Source: Cardinalis cardinalis
Lineage: Eukaryota; Chordata; Aves; Passeriformes; Cardinalidae
DNA length: 64,000 nucleotides
Assembly: GCA_014549065.1 (NCBI GenBank)
Contig: JACDOX010000156.1
Coordinates: 374,544-438,543 of the forward strand
Direction of reading: 5' to 3'
Below the pieces are notes generated by a model. It was given only the letters and a program-made list of their open reading frames with translations, did no database searches and was not told where the DNA came from. Below, piece after piece: positions 1 to 11,290 of the stretch. Each line of letters begins with the position of its first letter. Positions within the stretch are counted from its first letter, which is position 1. Position numbers and translations under genes: made by a program.

Positions 1-545
1 TGAGACCTGCAGACCTGAGAAGAGAGTAGGCCACACCAGAGGAGGATTCCTGGCAGGACTGCACCCCATGGAAGAGTGATCCACGTTGGAGCATTTTGTG
101 GATGACTATTTCCTGTGGAATGGACTCAGAGTGGAAAGTTCATGGAGAAAGTTCATCCCCATCTTGTAGGAGGGATCCCACAATGGAAAAGGGGAAGGAC
201 TCCTCTATCTGAGCAGTGTGAAAAACTTTTGGCAAACTGACCGTAATCCCCCTTCCTTGCCTCTCTGCACCACTGAGGAAATGAGGTACAGAGGGAGGGG
301 TGGGGAAAGGTGTTTTTAAGGTCTGTTTTTACTTCTCATTATCCTGCTCTGATTTTGTTAGTAATAAATTCAATTAATATCTCTAATTCCAGCCTCTTTT
401 GCCCATGACAGTTTTTGGTGTGTGATCTCCCTCTGCCCTTATATCAACTCATGAATCCTTCATTATATTTTCTCTCGCCATCCATTTGCAGAGGGGAGGC
501 ATAGAGCAGCTTCAGTGGATATCTGGTGTCCAGCCAGGGTCAACT
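1..545 (+). mobile_element. 3' part of an avian endogenous-retrovirus-type LTR element (5' end outside window)
   Basis: Seen: a tandem-like, purine-rich stretch with repeated phrases around 'ccatggaaga' and 'ttcatggag' (about 60-200), a polyadenylation signal in 'gtaataaattcaattaat' near 360, a T-rich stretch, and an end near 'ccagccagggtcaac' (531-545). Known: this order and wording (AATAAA-type signal, 'tttgcccatgac', 'ttatattttctctc', 'gccagggtcaac') matches, from memory, the 3' end of common avian ERV LTRs. No coding frame survives. The copy is diverged and its upstream half lies before base 1, so target-site duplications cannot be checked. Subfamily is not assigned. Confidence 0.65.
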
Positions 546-1397
546 AATTACAATTACACTCTTCATTATTATTAGAGAAGTGAGTTGCAGTATTTTAAAA
601 AACACTGAGACATTAGGTGGATGAAGTTTTTGCTACTACAAAAAGTAAATATATTACTATTTGCTCCTTCCTTACTGCAGGAAGGTTCCAAGCAGTATAT
701 TTTCTAGTATTTTATCCTAACTAGTTTAAAAAATCTTGTGACAAATGGCTGAAACTTCAGTGGAGCGGGTAATAATATCTTGTGGCTGAACTATATCTCA
801 TTGTCTGCATAAAAAATAATAAAAATCCCCTTTTCTCTGTTTTGAATGTCATCATCTTATTCCTCATTATGGATTTAGTCCATCTTGGTATTTTCATCTA
901 GTATTTATCATCATATGTGAAAATATAGGCTATTCTTATATCCTATTCTAGTCATTGTTTATCCAACTTCAGAAAATTAGATTAAGATTTTCAAATACTG
1001 CAGAAAGTTTATCCACAGAAGTGCTACTAGAAATCCTCTCAATTCCTTTTTCAAAATCCATTGTACTGCTTTGAGAATTTCAGTCTTGATTATGAATTTC
1101 TGTGGCCTCACCAGCTTTCCCATTCTTCTCTGGGTTCTTTGTATGGTCTTAATGCATACAATGTTCATGCAAGGATTCTCAGTTTCTATATTTTTTAGTT
1201 TCTATTTCTATAATTTCTACTATTCTAACTTACTTCCCACTCTGAGCTTCATTATTTCATTTTCATAAATCTGAAGTTTGCTACTGACTGGTTCACCTGA
1301 CTGATCAAGCAAACCCAGTTACCTCCTTCCCCCATTATGGCTTTCAAACCTGATTAAAATGGGAACCAGGTCTTCCCATTAAATTCCCACTAAATTA
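546..1397. other. Unclassified AT-rich sequence
   Basis: No gene, repeat family or long open frame recognised. Short T-rich runs near 1180-1230 are simple sequence only. Confidence 0.5.
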
Positions 1398-1442
1398 CTT
1401 AGCAGTAATTTAGACACCCAAGGTGTCTAAATAACTGCTAAG
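1398..1442. repeat. Short inverted repeat, 21-base arms, 3-base loop
   Basis: Left arm 1398-1418 and right arm 1422-1442 are reverse complements with one mismatch; the loop is 'caa'. Arms this regular in otherwise unremarkable DNA suggest the core of an old palindromic DNA transposon or a selected hairpin. The stem is shorter than a normal microRNA precursor, so I do not call a miRNA. Confidence 0.75.
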
Positions 1443-3869
1443 GTGGGCTAAGTTGCACTTTATGACAATCTGATGCTAGAAAGACAAGATGAATCTTTCA
1501 TCTTTGCTTTTGTTTTATTATCTTTTAAATAGGATGCAAGAATAAAAGTGCAGCCCAAATTGTATGTATAAGTGTAAAATGCATATCTTTTCTGAGGTCA
1601 TCAATCATGTGTTTAGTGATTAAAGACATATTTAACAAAGTCACAAGGAAAAAGCTTATTAGACTACATTCTTGACTTCCTGATTAAGTACATTAAAAAT
1701 GCTGTGCCAGTTGCTCAGTTCAGTCTTGTGAAAAGTCAACAGGCTACCATACTACATCCAGAATTATAAAAATGTATAAACTGTGCAGTTTTAAAAAGTT
1801 CTATTCCATAATCCTGCTTTACCCCTTGAAAGTAAAACAATAAAAGCAGCATTAAGAGAAAAATATTATGTCTATATAATGAGGAATTTACATCTAACAC
1901 CACGTATTTTCAAGAAGTTCTGTCATAGTAGAATGTAATTAGAAATAACATATACCAAGATGCAAAAGCCTTTTTAAAACTATTGGAAAAAGAGTTTCTA
2001 CTTGCATTTATATGATGTACAAGACATCATGAATGAGACTTATAGGAAGACAGCACTGTCCTAACATTTTCCAAAATATTCCACACTGAGTTTCTAATAT
2101 CAGATGAGGTAGAAGTAGGTGGGAGGAACAATCTTGGCTTTATTACCTGCTGATGAGATACAAGTCCAGAGGATGGACAACCTGTTAAGTTTTTACAAAA
2201 CTGAGTCACTTTATCCCCTGTCACAGCAGGTAGCGAAGGGAAAGTGTCATCAGCTATGATACTATCTCAGAATTACAGAAAAAGAGGAACATTTGTAATT
2301 TTTATGATAGCTCATGGAAATACTCAGTACTGAAAGACATTAAGGAGCCTCTGGTAAGTACTAAAAGAACGAACTTTCACATTGTGCCTGTGACAAACAC
2401 TGCATTTTTTCACGTTTGTCTTTTTCTAAGGGCAGTACTGTGAACTATACAGAATTTGAAATAATATGTATTTTCCAGACAAAATACCCCATGGAAATCG
2501 AGTGTTGAGTGTAATTTCTCAATCTTAAATGCCCTAGGTTTGACCTCGTTAAGTTGAAAAGCATAATAAACTCCTCCCAGCATGTCCAATAAATTCCCAA
2601 ATCTCACCCCAATTTCTACTGCATCAGAAGTATTGTGAGAAGCTGATCCTGATAACCATGCTGATAAAGCAACAGTTGTTCATAAAGAACCCATATCAGT
2701 AAGTTAGATTAACAGTGAAGTACTGGAAATATACCTGTGGTTCAGAAAAACTCCATTTCTCAATTAAAAACCTACAAATATTTCAAATTTGCAGGATTAG
2801 AGGTAGAACTAAAGACAGAGATTTCTCTTTTTTTTGTTTTTACACAAGGTAAAGTATAAGATCATACAATCAGCAATTCTTATCTACTTGATCAGGTCTG
2901 TGGATGTGCATTAGAATTTAAAGAGGGCAGAGAAGGAGCTTACTTAGAAAGATCACCCTATGGCATTAAACACTCTAACCAAAGAGCATAAGGGTAAGTG
3001 AGGAAAATCTGCTAGAAAGTGTTCTGAATGACTGATGATAGAGAGATCATAAAGACTGCAAGAACATCAGGCATAAAGGTTGACCCTTCATGCCCAAAGT
3101 GCTGGCAGTTGATTAAAAGGTTTCCAGGAGTATAATTTGTTAAGTATTATTGAATTATGAACAATTATAGCTAATACATGTTCAATTTAAGAACGACAAT
3201 GTGTGAGACATGGAAAATATTTTCTAAAATACGTTGTATCCCAGAAAAAAAAACAACTGCACCTTGAGAACTATGATATTTAGTTTACAAGTGCCTTAGG
3301 GTATCGAGACTTCCATGAAATGAAAATGTTCCACACTAACTTCAAGGAGCTAGAGACAGACCAGTTACTAGCCCTGTAACCCTTTTCACCTGGAAGAAGC
3401 CATCATCAGGCAGGGATACAGAACAATTCCTTTTAGCCTAAAAAATGGTGAAGAAAAACTAAAAGGAAGTCATCACTCCACTACCACCATGCTGGTCTAG
3501 GAACTTGGTAACAGTGACACAAGATTGTCTGAAGAGGCAGGGCTCTTACCAAATTTTGCAGACTAGTTCTGTGGTTAGTACATCCTGTAACTTTTTCCTC
3601 TAGGATGAGAGGGATGGAGGGAAAAATAGACCGAAGTACCCTTTCTCTCCATAAGCTGCAAATGATCAGGAAGCAGAGAAGAGCAGGCTTCCAAGGAGGC
3701 TTTCCTTTCTCATTAGGAGCATGCTGAACCCTGTAATCAGTAGGGGGCTATGGACAACCCAGCCACTTAACAGCTCTCTAGATACTCATAATTGCTCACT
3801 GACCAACAAGGACCTCCACAGCATGCAGGTTTCTACCTGAAGCATTTGGCTTGAAGGGGCAAGGGAATG
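1443..3869. other. Unclassified non-coding sequence
   Basis: Nothing recognised. A strong splice-donor-like GGTAAGTGAG lies near 2992 but the sequence before it is not open in any useful frame. Confidence 0.45.
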
Positions 3870-3954
3870 AGACCGGGCTTACTTAAGATGAGCCTGGGGG
3901 CAGGATGCCAGGATTAGGAGTAAAATCAGTAGCCCAGCTGAAGTGCAACTACAC

Positions 3955-4385
3955 CAATGCACACAATATGGGTAACAAACAGGAGGAGCTGGAGGCCACT
4001 GCACAGCAGGAAAGCAAAGACAGAAATGCAGTGGGATGAGCAGAGTGCTGCACTGGATGGCTACAAGCTCTTCAGAAAGGACAGGCAAGGAAGGAGAGGT
4101 GTGGGGTGGCTCTGTACAGTAGGGAGTGTTTTGAGTGTACAGAGCTCAAGGCTAGCGATGAGAAGGTTGAGTGCCTACGGGTGACAATCGGGGAAAGGCT
4201 GAAAAGGCAGATATCCTGGTGGGAGTCTGTTATAGACCACCCAACCAGGATGAGGAGGTGGATGAACTATTCTATGATGTGATGCTGATGTGTCATGATT
4301 GACAGCCCTTGTTTAACTGGCCAAATGTCTGCTGGAAACTCACCACAGCACAGGGGAGGCAGTCAAGGATATTCCTGGAGAGCAA
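3955..4385 (+). pseudogene. CR1 ORF2 endonuclease remnant
   Basis: This is the N-terminal apurinic/apyrimidinic-like endonuclease domain of CR1 ORF2, which would nick target DNA. Seen: a frame beginning 'MHTIWVTNRRSW' at 3957 corresponds to the family's conserved start, where 'NKQEELEA' is encoded in the next frame ('aacaaacaggaggagctg', 3974-3991). Blocks for 'WDEQSAALDGYKLF', 'VGVCYRPPNQDEE' and 'PNVCWK' follow. The region is broken by frameshifts. The distal part, including the family's catalytic Ser-Asp-His block, is deleted near 4385, so no nuclease activity is possible. Confidence 0.85.
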
Positions 4386-4984
4386 CGCAGCATCTACCCT
4401 GAACTTCCCCAGTACAGACTTTAGCCTGTACTTACTTTAGATTATACAGACTTAGCCTAGGATACTGGCTGAGAGAGAGCTTTGGGAACCAGCTTCTAAA
4501 AACAAAGTGGGCCAAGAAGACAGGACATACTTTAAAAAAGAAGTATTGAAGTTTCAGGGGCAAGCTATTCCTATGTGCAAACAGACAGCAGGGAAGAAGA
4601 CTGGCCGGGCTGAGCAGCGAGCTTTCACTGGAGCTCAGGGAAAAAGAGAGGGTATATAACCTCTGGAAAAAGGGGCAGGTAACTCGGGAAGTTTGTAACA
4701 ATGTTGTTAGGTCATGAAGAAATAAAACTAGAAATGCAAAAATTTAGCTGAAACTTAATCTGGTTGCTATTGGTTACACAAGTTTTTAAAAATACATTAA
4801 TAACAAAATGCCAGCCAAGGTAAAACTCCATTCTTTTTAGGACAAAGAGGGAAATACAGTGACCAATGAGGAGGGAAAGGCTGAGATACATACTGCCTTC
4901 TTTGTCTAGTTATGCTCAAAGCAATTGTCCCTCTGACATGGTAGGCAGGGATAGGGAGCAGAACAGACCCCTTGTAATCCATGA

Positions 4985-6155
4985 GGAAGTAATTAGTGAC
5001 TGCTGTGAAACTTAGATGCTCACAAGTCTATGGGGACAGATGGGTTTCATCCTAGGATGATGAGGGAGCTGGTGAAAGAGCTCACTCAGCTGCTCTTCGT
5101 CATTTATCATCAGTCCTGGTTAACTGGAAAAGTTCCAGATGAGTGGAAGTTGTTCAGTGTGATTCCTATCCACAAGAAGGGCAAGAAGGAAAATCAAGGG
5201 AACCACAGGCCTGACAGCAAGATCAGTCTGACCTTGACGCCTGACATGGTTATGGAGCAGATCATCTTGAGTGCTATCACACAGTACATACAAGGCGCCC
5301 AGGGGACCAGGCCCACCTAGCAGGGGTTTAGAAAAGGCAGGTCCTACCTGGCCAGCCTGATCACCTTCTTTGACTGGGTCACTGGTTCTGTGGATGAGAG
5401 AAGGCTGTGGGTGTGTCTATCTGGATTTCAGTAAAGCCGTCAATACATTCTCCTGGAAATGCTGGTAGCTCATGGCTTGGACATGTGCAGTCTTTGCTGG
5501 GTTAAGAACGCTGGACAGCCAGGCCCAGACACCAGTGATGAATGGTGCTGCACCTAGTTGTCATCGAGTCACTAGAGGTGTCCCCCAGGGATCAGCATTG
5601 GCCCAGTCCTGTTCAGTACCTTTATTTATGGCTAGGATGAGGGGACTAAGTGTGTCCTCAGTAAATTCACTGATGACAGCAAATGGGGTGGGAGTGTCGA
5701 TTTCGTAGAGGATGGGAATACCTTGCAGAGGGACCTCGACAGGCTGGATAGAGGTGCCAAGACCAAAGGTATGAGGTTCAACAAGGTGAAGTGCCAGTGT
5801 ACTTTGGTCACAATAAACCCAGACAGTGCTACAGGCTGGGGACAGAGTGGCTGGAAAGCTGCCCAGTGGAAAAGGACCTGGAGGTGCTGGTCAACAGCAT
5901 CTGAACATGACCCAGATATGTCCAAGTGGCCAAGAAAGCCAATGGCATCCTGGCATGGATCAGCAATAGTGTGGCTAGCAGGAACAGGGCACTGATTTAC
6001 CCCGTGTACTCAGGACTGGTGAGGCCACACCTCAAGTGCTGTGTCCAGTTCTGGGCCCCTCAGTGCAGGACAGACACTGAGGAGCTGGAGTACATCCAGA
6101 AAAGGATGACAAGGCTGGCAAAGGGTTTGGAGCACAAGTCCGTGAGGAATGGCTG
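4985..6155 (+). pseudogene. CR1 ORF2 reverse-transcriptase remnant
   Basis: This is the reverse transcriptase that would copy CR1 RNA at the nicked target. Seen in order: a fingers block ('GTDGFHPRMMREL', from 5033), 'SWLTGKVPDEWK', 'IPIHKKGKKE', a GVPQGS motif at 5577-5594, and the palm catalytic box at 5666-5677, which reads Phe-Thr-Asp-Asp where CR1 normally has Phe-Ala-Asp-Asp. The thumb-side block 'AKKANGILAWISNSVASRN' follows. GVPQGS and the Asp-Asp box lie in different frames, which shows at least one net frameshift between them. In-frame stops also occur. It is a non-functional fossil. Confidence 0.9.
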
Positions 6156-6535
6156 AGGGAGCTGTTGTTGTTTAGCCTGGTAAAAATGAGGCTTGGGGGA
6201 CCTTAGTGCTCTCTACAATTAATGAAAGGAGTTTTTAACCAAGTCAGGTTTTAGCCTCTTCTCCCAGACGTTCAGCAACAGGATATAGTCTTAAACTGTG
6301 ACAGGAGAGGTTCAGGTTGGACACTGGGAGAAATTTCTTCATAGAAAAGGTAATTAGACATTGACATGAGCTGCTCAGGGAGGTGGTAGAGTCACTTTCC
6401 CTGGGATTTTTTAAGGAAAGACTGGATATGGCACTTGGTGCCATGGTCTAATTAACAATGTGCTGTTTGGTCATAGGTTGGACTTGATGACCTTAGAGGT
6501 CTTTTCCAACCTAATTGATTCTCTGATTCTGCAAA

Positions 6536-9500
6536 TATCTAAACATAAGCAAGAGCTCATCCAGACCCATGGCCCCTTTTCAGTCTTCACTAGTCTTTCA
6601 TATTAATATGATTTTTACCCTAGATATTTCCTTTCTTGGCTCATTCTCTGTGATACTAGTCTCTGAACAGGTTTCTTTTAAGGCTATTCACTCGATTTTA
6701 AGGACTTCTTTACCCTCATCTTTCTTTCTCATTGTCTATTAAGATGTATGAAATGGAAGGAATCAAGAGAACAAACCAGGAGAGAAAAGTTTGTACTCCC
6801 TTTGAAACATATTTGGTTAAAAAAAAACTTGCCCTATTCTGAAAAATAGTTCCAAAAGCTGTTTGAGATGTTCTCTTCACTAGTCATATCAGTGCCAGTA
6901 ATGGATAAACAAGAGCTAACACTTTTCCTGGCACGCCTCTCCCTCAACAGTGACAAAGCATGCCAGCTGATGTCCAACAGTAAAGGTTCCATCCCTTCAC
7001 AATAGCAACATATGACAAACATAATTGCATTGAAAAGAAAAATATCAAACAAACCCAAGCCCAAAAACAAAATCAAAGAAGTTCTAAAATACTTTGTGGC
7101 ATTTAAAGGAACTTCTAAATCAAGAAAAGACATAGCAGGAATTTATTCTCTGTGATTCTAAACAATCTGTTTTTACTATTTTAACTCATTCTTCTTCCTT
7201 GATGTCATGATAGTGTAGTTCAGCAACAAGTCCTGAGATAACAGAGTAGACTCTGGGAATTGATTTCTTCCAGCTGAGCCACACTAGGAGCTAGAAGTCA
7301 GCCCCTTCCTCTAATTGCAGTATGCCTTTCCTCAGACCAGCTTCTGACAACAGCAGAATTATGGATTTTCTGACTTCAACTTACACATTAAAAAAAACAA
7401 AAAACAAAAAAAATCTCTCTCACTGTTCTTATTTTTCTAGAGCTGAGTGAGCATTTAAAGACAAAGTACCTGCCCTTGGTCCAAAGATCTCTTAAACACA
7501 AACATAATTTGTCCTTAAGATAAGTTAATCTCAGAGAAGCTGACCTCAGACTTATAAAAGGTCTGTAATAATTTAAAAAGAAATACAATATGATCATGTA
7601 GAAGTTATCTGCACCTCATGCAAATAAAAAGAACTATCAAGACCTTAAAGCCTTAAGCTAGGATTCGCTATACAGCTGCTCAGCTGCCAATGCTGCCAAA
7701 GGCTTCCAGTGCAACTTTATACAAGCTGTTTTCTCTGCATATTAGCAGCCATTTTCCTCTTTGAAGAAGAAACCATTTTCTTCTCATCAGTAATCTGTCA
7801 CATCTATTTAGTTTTTAGAGAGCTGAGAACAGGCATGCTGTATATAGAGTAGGATAGTGATTTTTGTAGTAGTTTGTCAGTACTGAGATAGATAAATACT
7901 TAGTCCATATGTACAAGCTTAAACTGATTTGGTGATTTTTTGTTTTGTTTTTGTTAGACATCTCATGGAGTTTGCAGTTTTACACCCTAGCAAATGTCTA
8001 CAGACTAGGCAGATGCATATACATGTGTACTTTCTGTACAGTCAAAAGTCAGAAATGACAGTATTACAGTGATCTCAACAGTTGTCCATGTGTCCATTTG
8101 CTTTACAGAGTCAAAAGATTTCTAGGATCTGGCAGTGTTATTTAGGAATAAAGAATAGACCTTTTGAAATAAAAGCAATGAGAGAAATAGAGTAGAAACA
8201 GACATCCAGTACTTGAATTACCTCAGATCTCCTTTGTGATGTGGAAAGCAAGATGAGAATTGTCAAGAAAGAGCAGAAGTAGCATAATTTCTTCATATAT
8301 TAAGTAGGATATAACAAGAAAGGCATATGATGCAAAAGAAAGAGGGTTGTTGCCAGATGCATGACCTCCAGCCATCATCTACTGCTACGAGACAGCTGAA
8401 TTTTTCTATGGTAGCACTGCATTTAGTGTTGCTTTACCATCAAGCTGGTGGCACCTCTGGAGTGGGTCTGCCTCTGTGGGTTTATCACTTTCCAGCTTAC
8501 CTTTTGACAACAAATTCTCCTCTGGGCCACTGAAGTCCTGTTGACAAAACTGTCATTCATATGAACTTTTTTCCACAAAAGGTAGCAGTTTTGAGAAACT
8601 GGTATTTTCTGCTAAAAGAAAGAAACAAGCAAAAAGTTTTTTCTTAAAAAAATTCCCATATAGCTCTTTTTTTTTGTCCTTTTGCAGACCACAGCCTTAC
8701 TCAATGTATAGAGGAGAGCCTGCAGAGTAAGCAGTTATTCACTATTTTGCTTTACCTTCATTCTGGAGTGTGCAGTCCAAACCTTTGTTTATTTTCCACT
8801 ATTTAAACTTGCCTCTAAAGCCAGACTCATTAATTTCTGCATGTGCTTTTTATGTAGTTCATTAAAGTGCTGGACAAACAAGTATTTATTCTTCCAGCAT
8901 TGTGCTGACAGAGAGTTGAGACAGAGGGATTAAAGTCAAAAGTGCCATTTGTGTTGCATGCTTGATCTGATACCTTGAAACTTGGATCTCCTATGCTACA
9001 TATTGTTATATAGGGCTTTCTGTATTTGCAGCTCCCTCCCACCTGATTGCCGGTAAGGCAGCCAGCAGTCAGGATTTCCCAGTCCCTCAGAATCCCACTT
9101 GGGCACCCAGCTAAGGAGGAGCATAATCAGGGACCATCCTGGAAGGTAATTAGCCTGGATGAGGGATGTAGTGGTGGTCAACAGGAAAGAGGAATGGTTA
9201 CCCTGGATGGCGGGAGGGATCTGCAGCCTCCTATCCAGCCCAGTAATGATTTTTTCACAGGACATACCCTANATGAATGTGTGTGCATGTGATCCGCCAG
9301 CTAGGAGACTTCTAAAGACCACATCTACTGTATTTCCAGCTAATTTCTCCTGATCTTTGGTGATGTGAAGTTGTTTAAGGATATTGCAATTTGACTAACA
9401 TTGCCTTTTTCTTTTCATTAAAATGGTGCAAAATACTGCTGTGTCATGAAGTCTGTTTATTTTGCTGACCTTAAAAATTTTTGCCTGTAACATCTAAAAA

Positions 9501-9719
9501 TTCTCAATGAAGCAGCCCAAGAATCAAATTTTTTGCCTTATACAAACCCAATATGTCCTGTTAGTTGGGCTTTTTTTCTCCCCTAAAGCAGAAAACTCAT
9601 TTTTCCTAGAAATTTCTGAAAACAGAATTATTTTACGTAAGTCTTTAATATTTTGGAAAAAAATGTACCGAAGTAGACAAAGTTCAGTAAAGTTTTAAAC
9701 CAATGTAGATAAAGTGTTA
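6536..9719. other. Unclassified non-coding sequence
   Basis: No gene recognised. It contains an A/C-rich tract at 7388-7412 and T-rich tracts near 7935 and 8665. A slightly GC-richer patch at 9030-9300 has several short overlapping open frames and one unresolved base (N at 9272), but no motif or splice signal that I can support. Confidence 0.45.
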
Positions 9720-9800
9720 AAAATATGACATACCAGGGAAAATATGACATACCATATCTGGCTATAACAAATTTTACTTGCCTATAACAAATAGAACTTG
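9720..9800. repeat. Two adjacent short tandem duplications
   Basis: A 16-base unit 'aaaatatgacatacca' occurs at 9720-9735 and again at 9739-9754. Immediately after, 'ctataacaaa...acttg' occurs at 9762-9780 and, slightly changed, at 9782-9800. Two independent short duplications side by side suggest local replication slippage. Confidence 0.8.
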
Positions 9801-10489
9801 AAAGCAGAGGGACTTGGGACAGAAGGGGAAAGGACTGTCACCAAACTGTCACTGACTTCTTCCTTCAAATCCTTTTGTTAACACTTACTAAGCATTAGCA
9901 CCCGCATGCATGCTACTGTTGTGTTGTGCTTAGAGTGGCACTAGCTGATCATAATTACACAGTATCATATTCCCTGCTTCTCTCACCCTGTCAAAGCTCT
10001 GAATGCAGAGAGCATGCCCTTTGCCAGCCACAGAGAACCTCATAATCTTATCCTCAACTGCTTTTTTATTTGGCACCATGGTTGGCTTACAGGTCTCCTC
10101 CCTGCTCTTGTTGCATCTTTCCATATCAAAATCATCTTTCAGTTCCAGAAGGATGGATGAGTAGGTGGAAGACACATTGCTGTCTCTCTACCCAGTAATA
10201 CTATCTCCCTCAATTGTTTTTACAGTTCTGTTTTATTTATGGGACACAGAACAGGTGTATGTGTTGCAAGATATAAAACTTATCTCTCTTATAGATAAGA
10301 ATAACACAGATGTTAAGACTCTCTTGACTGCACTTATAATGTTGAATAGTTTCTCCTTCTGAGACACTGGTAACCTTTTATGCTTCCTGTTAGCAATTTC
10401 TTGTTTCCCCTCCCCCACCTCTCTTACCCTTTAAATGGAAACACAAGTCTGCCATTTAATAAAACCCCAATAATGATCCTGCTTTAAAG
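9801..10489. other. Unclassified sequence
   Basis: Nothing recognised in either strand beyond chance open frames. Confidence 0.45.
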
Positions 10490-11130
10490 GACAAGGGCTA
10501 ATCACTTACTGCTTAACATTCCAGACACATGACAGTGGAGGAGACTAAATCAGTTAAACAGCAAGATGCAGCACAACTAATTTTCATGTAAAAGGGGGTG
10601 ATTGCCTTCTTTTTTTTAACCATTGTGATTTCTTTAAGCTGTTAAAGCCCAAACATTCTCGTCTATCAGTTTATGAATTATTAATAAAAAAAGAGAGAAA
10701 AGAGGCTTTCTTTTTCTAAATATCATCTGCTAAGCCACCACAGACTGAAGTGCCTCACACTGATTCCTGATTTACATAGTCCCAGTTGGAAGTTAATGAA
10801 GACTGCTGAGCCACCTTTCAACATGCAGATAAACCTTCATGTATTTAAAAGCAGGGAATATGTGCTTGTTGCTGGCAAATTATTCATCTAAGATCTGAAG
10901 TTTCTGACACCGCCTGCGTCAGATAAACTGTCACCCAAATTGCAAACTAATTAGTGATTCAAACATTTTTGAGCTGATTGATGACAGAATAATTTACGCT
11001 TGTTTCTCAGTTTCCAGCTGGCATAGGCTGCTGACTGGAGCCCTAATTAACGCTAGTACATCAGTCATGTTCTGCCAAGGCAGCACATACAATTAAAAGG
11101 CAGTTTAAATGGAATATCACATTAAAAAGG
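10490..11130. promoter_or_regulatory. Candidate conserved non-coding element (putative enhancer)
   Basis: Seen: a block with balanced composition, few simple repeats and dense transcription-factor-like words: palindromic CTAATTAG at 10947-10954, CTAATTAA at 11043-11050, 'cattgtgatttc' (SOX-like), 'tgcgtcag' near 10916 (bZIP-like) and 'cacctttcaa'. No frame is open through it. Known: vertebrate developmental enhancers often have this texture of homeodomain TAAT cores within long unique sequence. Inference only; conservation was not measured. Confidence 0.35.
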
Positions 11131-11215
11131 CTGGTAGATGCAAATGTGAGGAAACAGCACTTTAGGATAAAATGACAACAGAACCCCAGAAACCAAAACA
11201 GAATAGAACAGGGTT

Positions 11216-11290
11216 GGGGTTTTTTTGTTGTTGTTCTTGGGGCTTTTTTGTTTGGGTTTTTTTTGCATTGTGGTTTTGTTTTGTTTTTTA
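11216..11290. repeat. T/G-rich low-complexity tract
   Basis: Runs of T interrupted by G, GTTG and GGGG on +. No unit repeats exactly. Confidence 0.85.

Larger units (their letters stand above)
3870..6535 (+). mobile_element. CR1 LINE, nearly full-span ORF2 region plus 3'UTR, inactive
   Basis: Seen: the order endonuclease start (about 3950), linker (4500-4740), reverse transcriptase (4985-6155), 3'UTR and a tail ending in the degenerate octamer-like 'tgattctctgattctg' at about 6516-6532. Known: CR1 is the main avian LINE. It ends in short ATTCTATG-like repeats rather than poly(A) and mobilises by target-primed reverse transcription. The copy carries internal deletions, several frameshifts and stops, so it is dead. 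About 270 bases of the usual endonuclease end are missing around 4385. The 5' boundary is approximate; ORF1 is absent, as in most CR1 copies. Confidence 0.93.

Noticed and set aside
1398..1442. microRNA precursor
   Set aside because: The stem is only 21 bases with a 3-base loop, too short for a normal Drosha/Dicer substrate.
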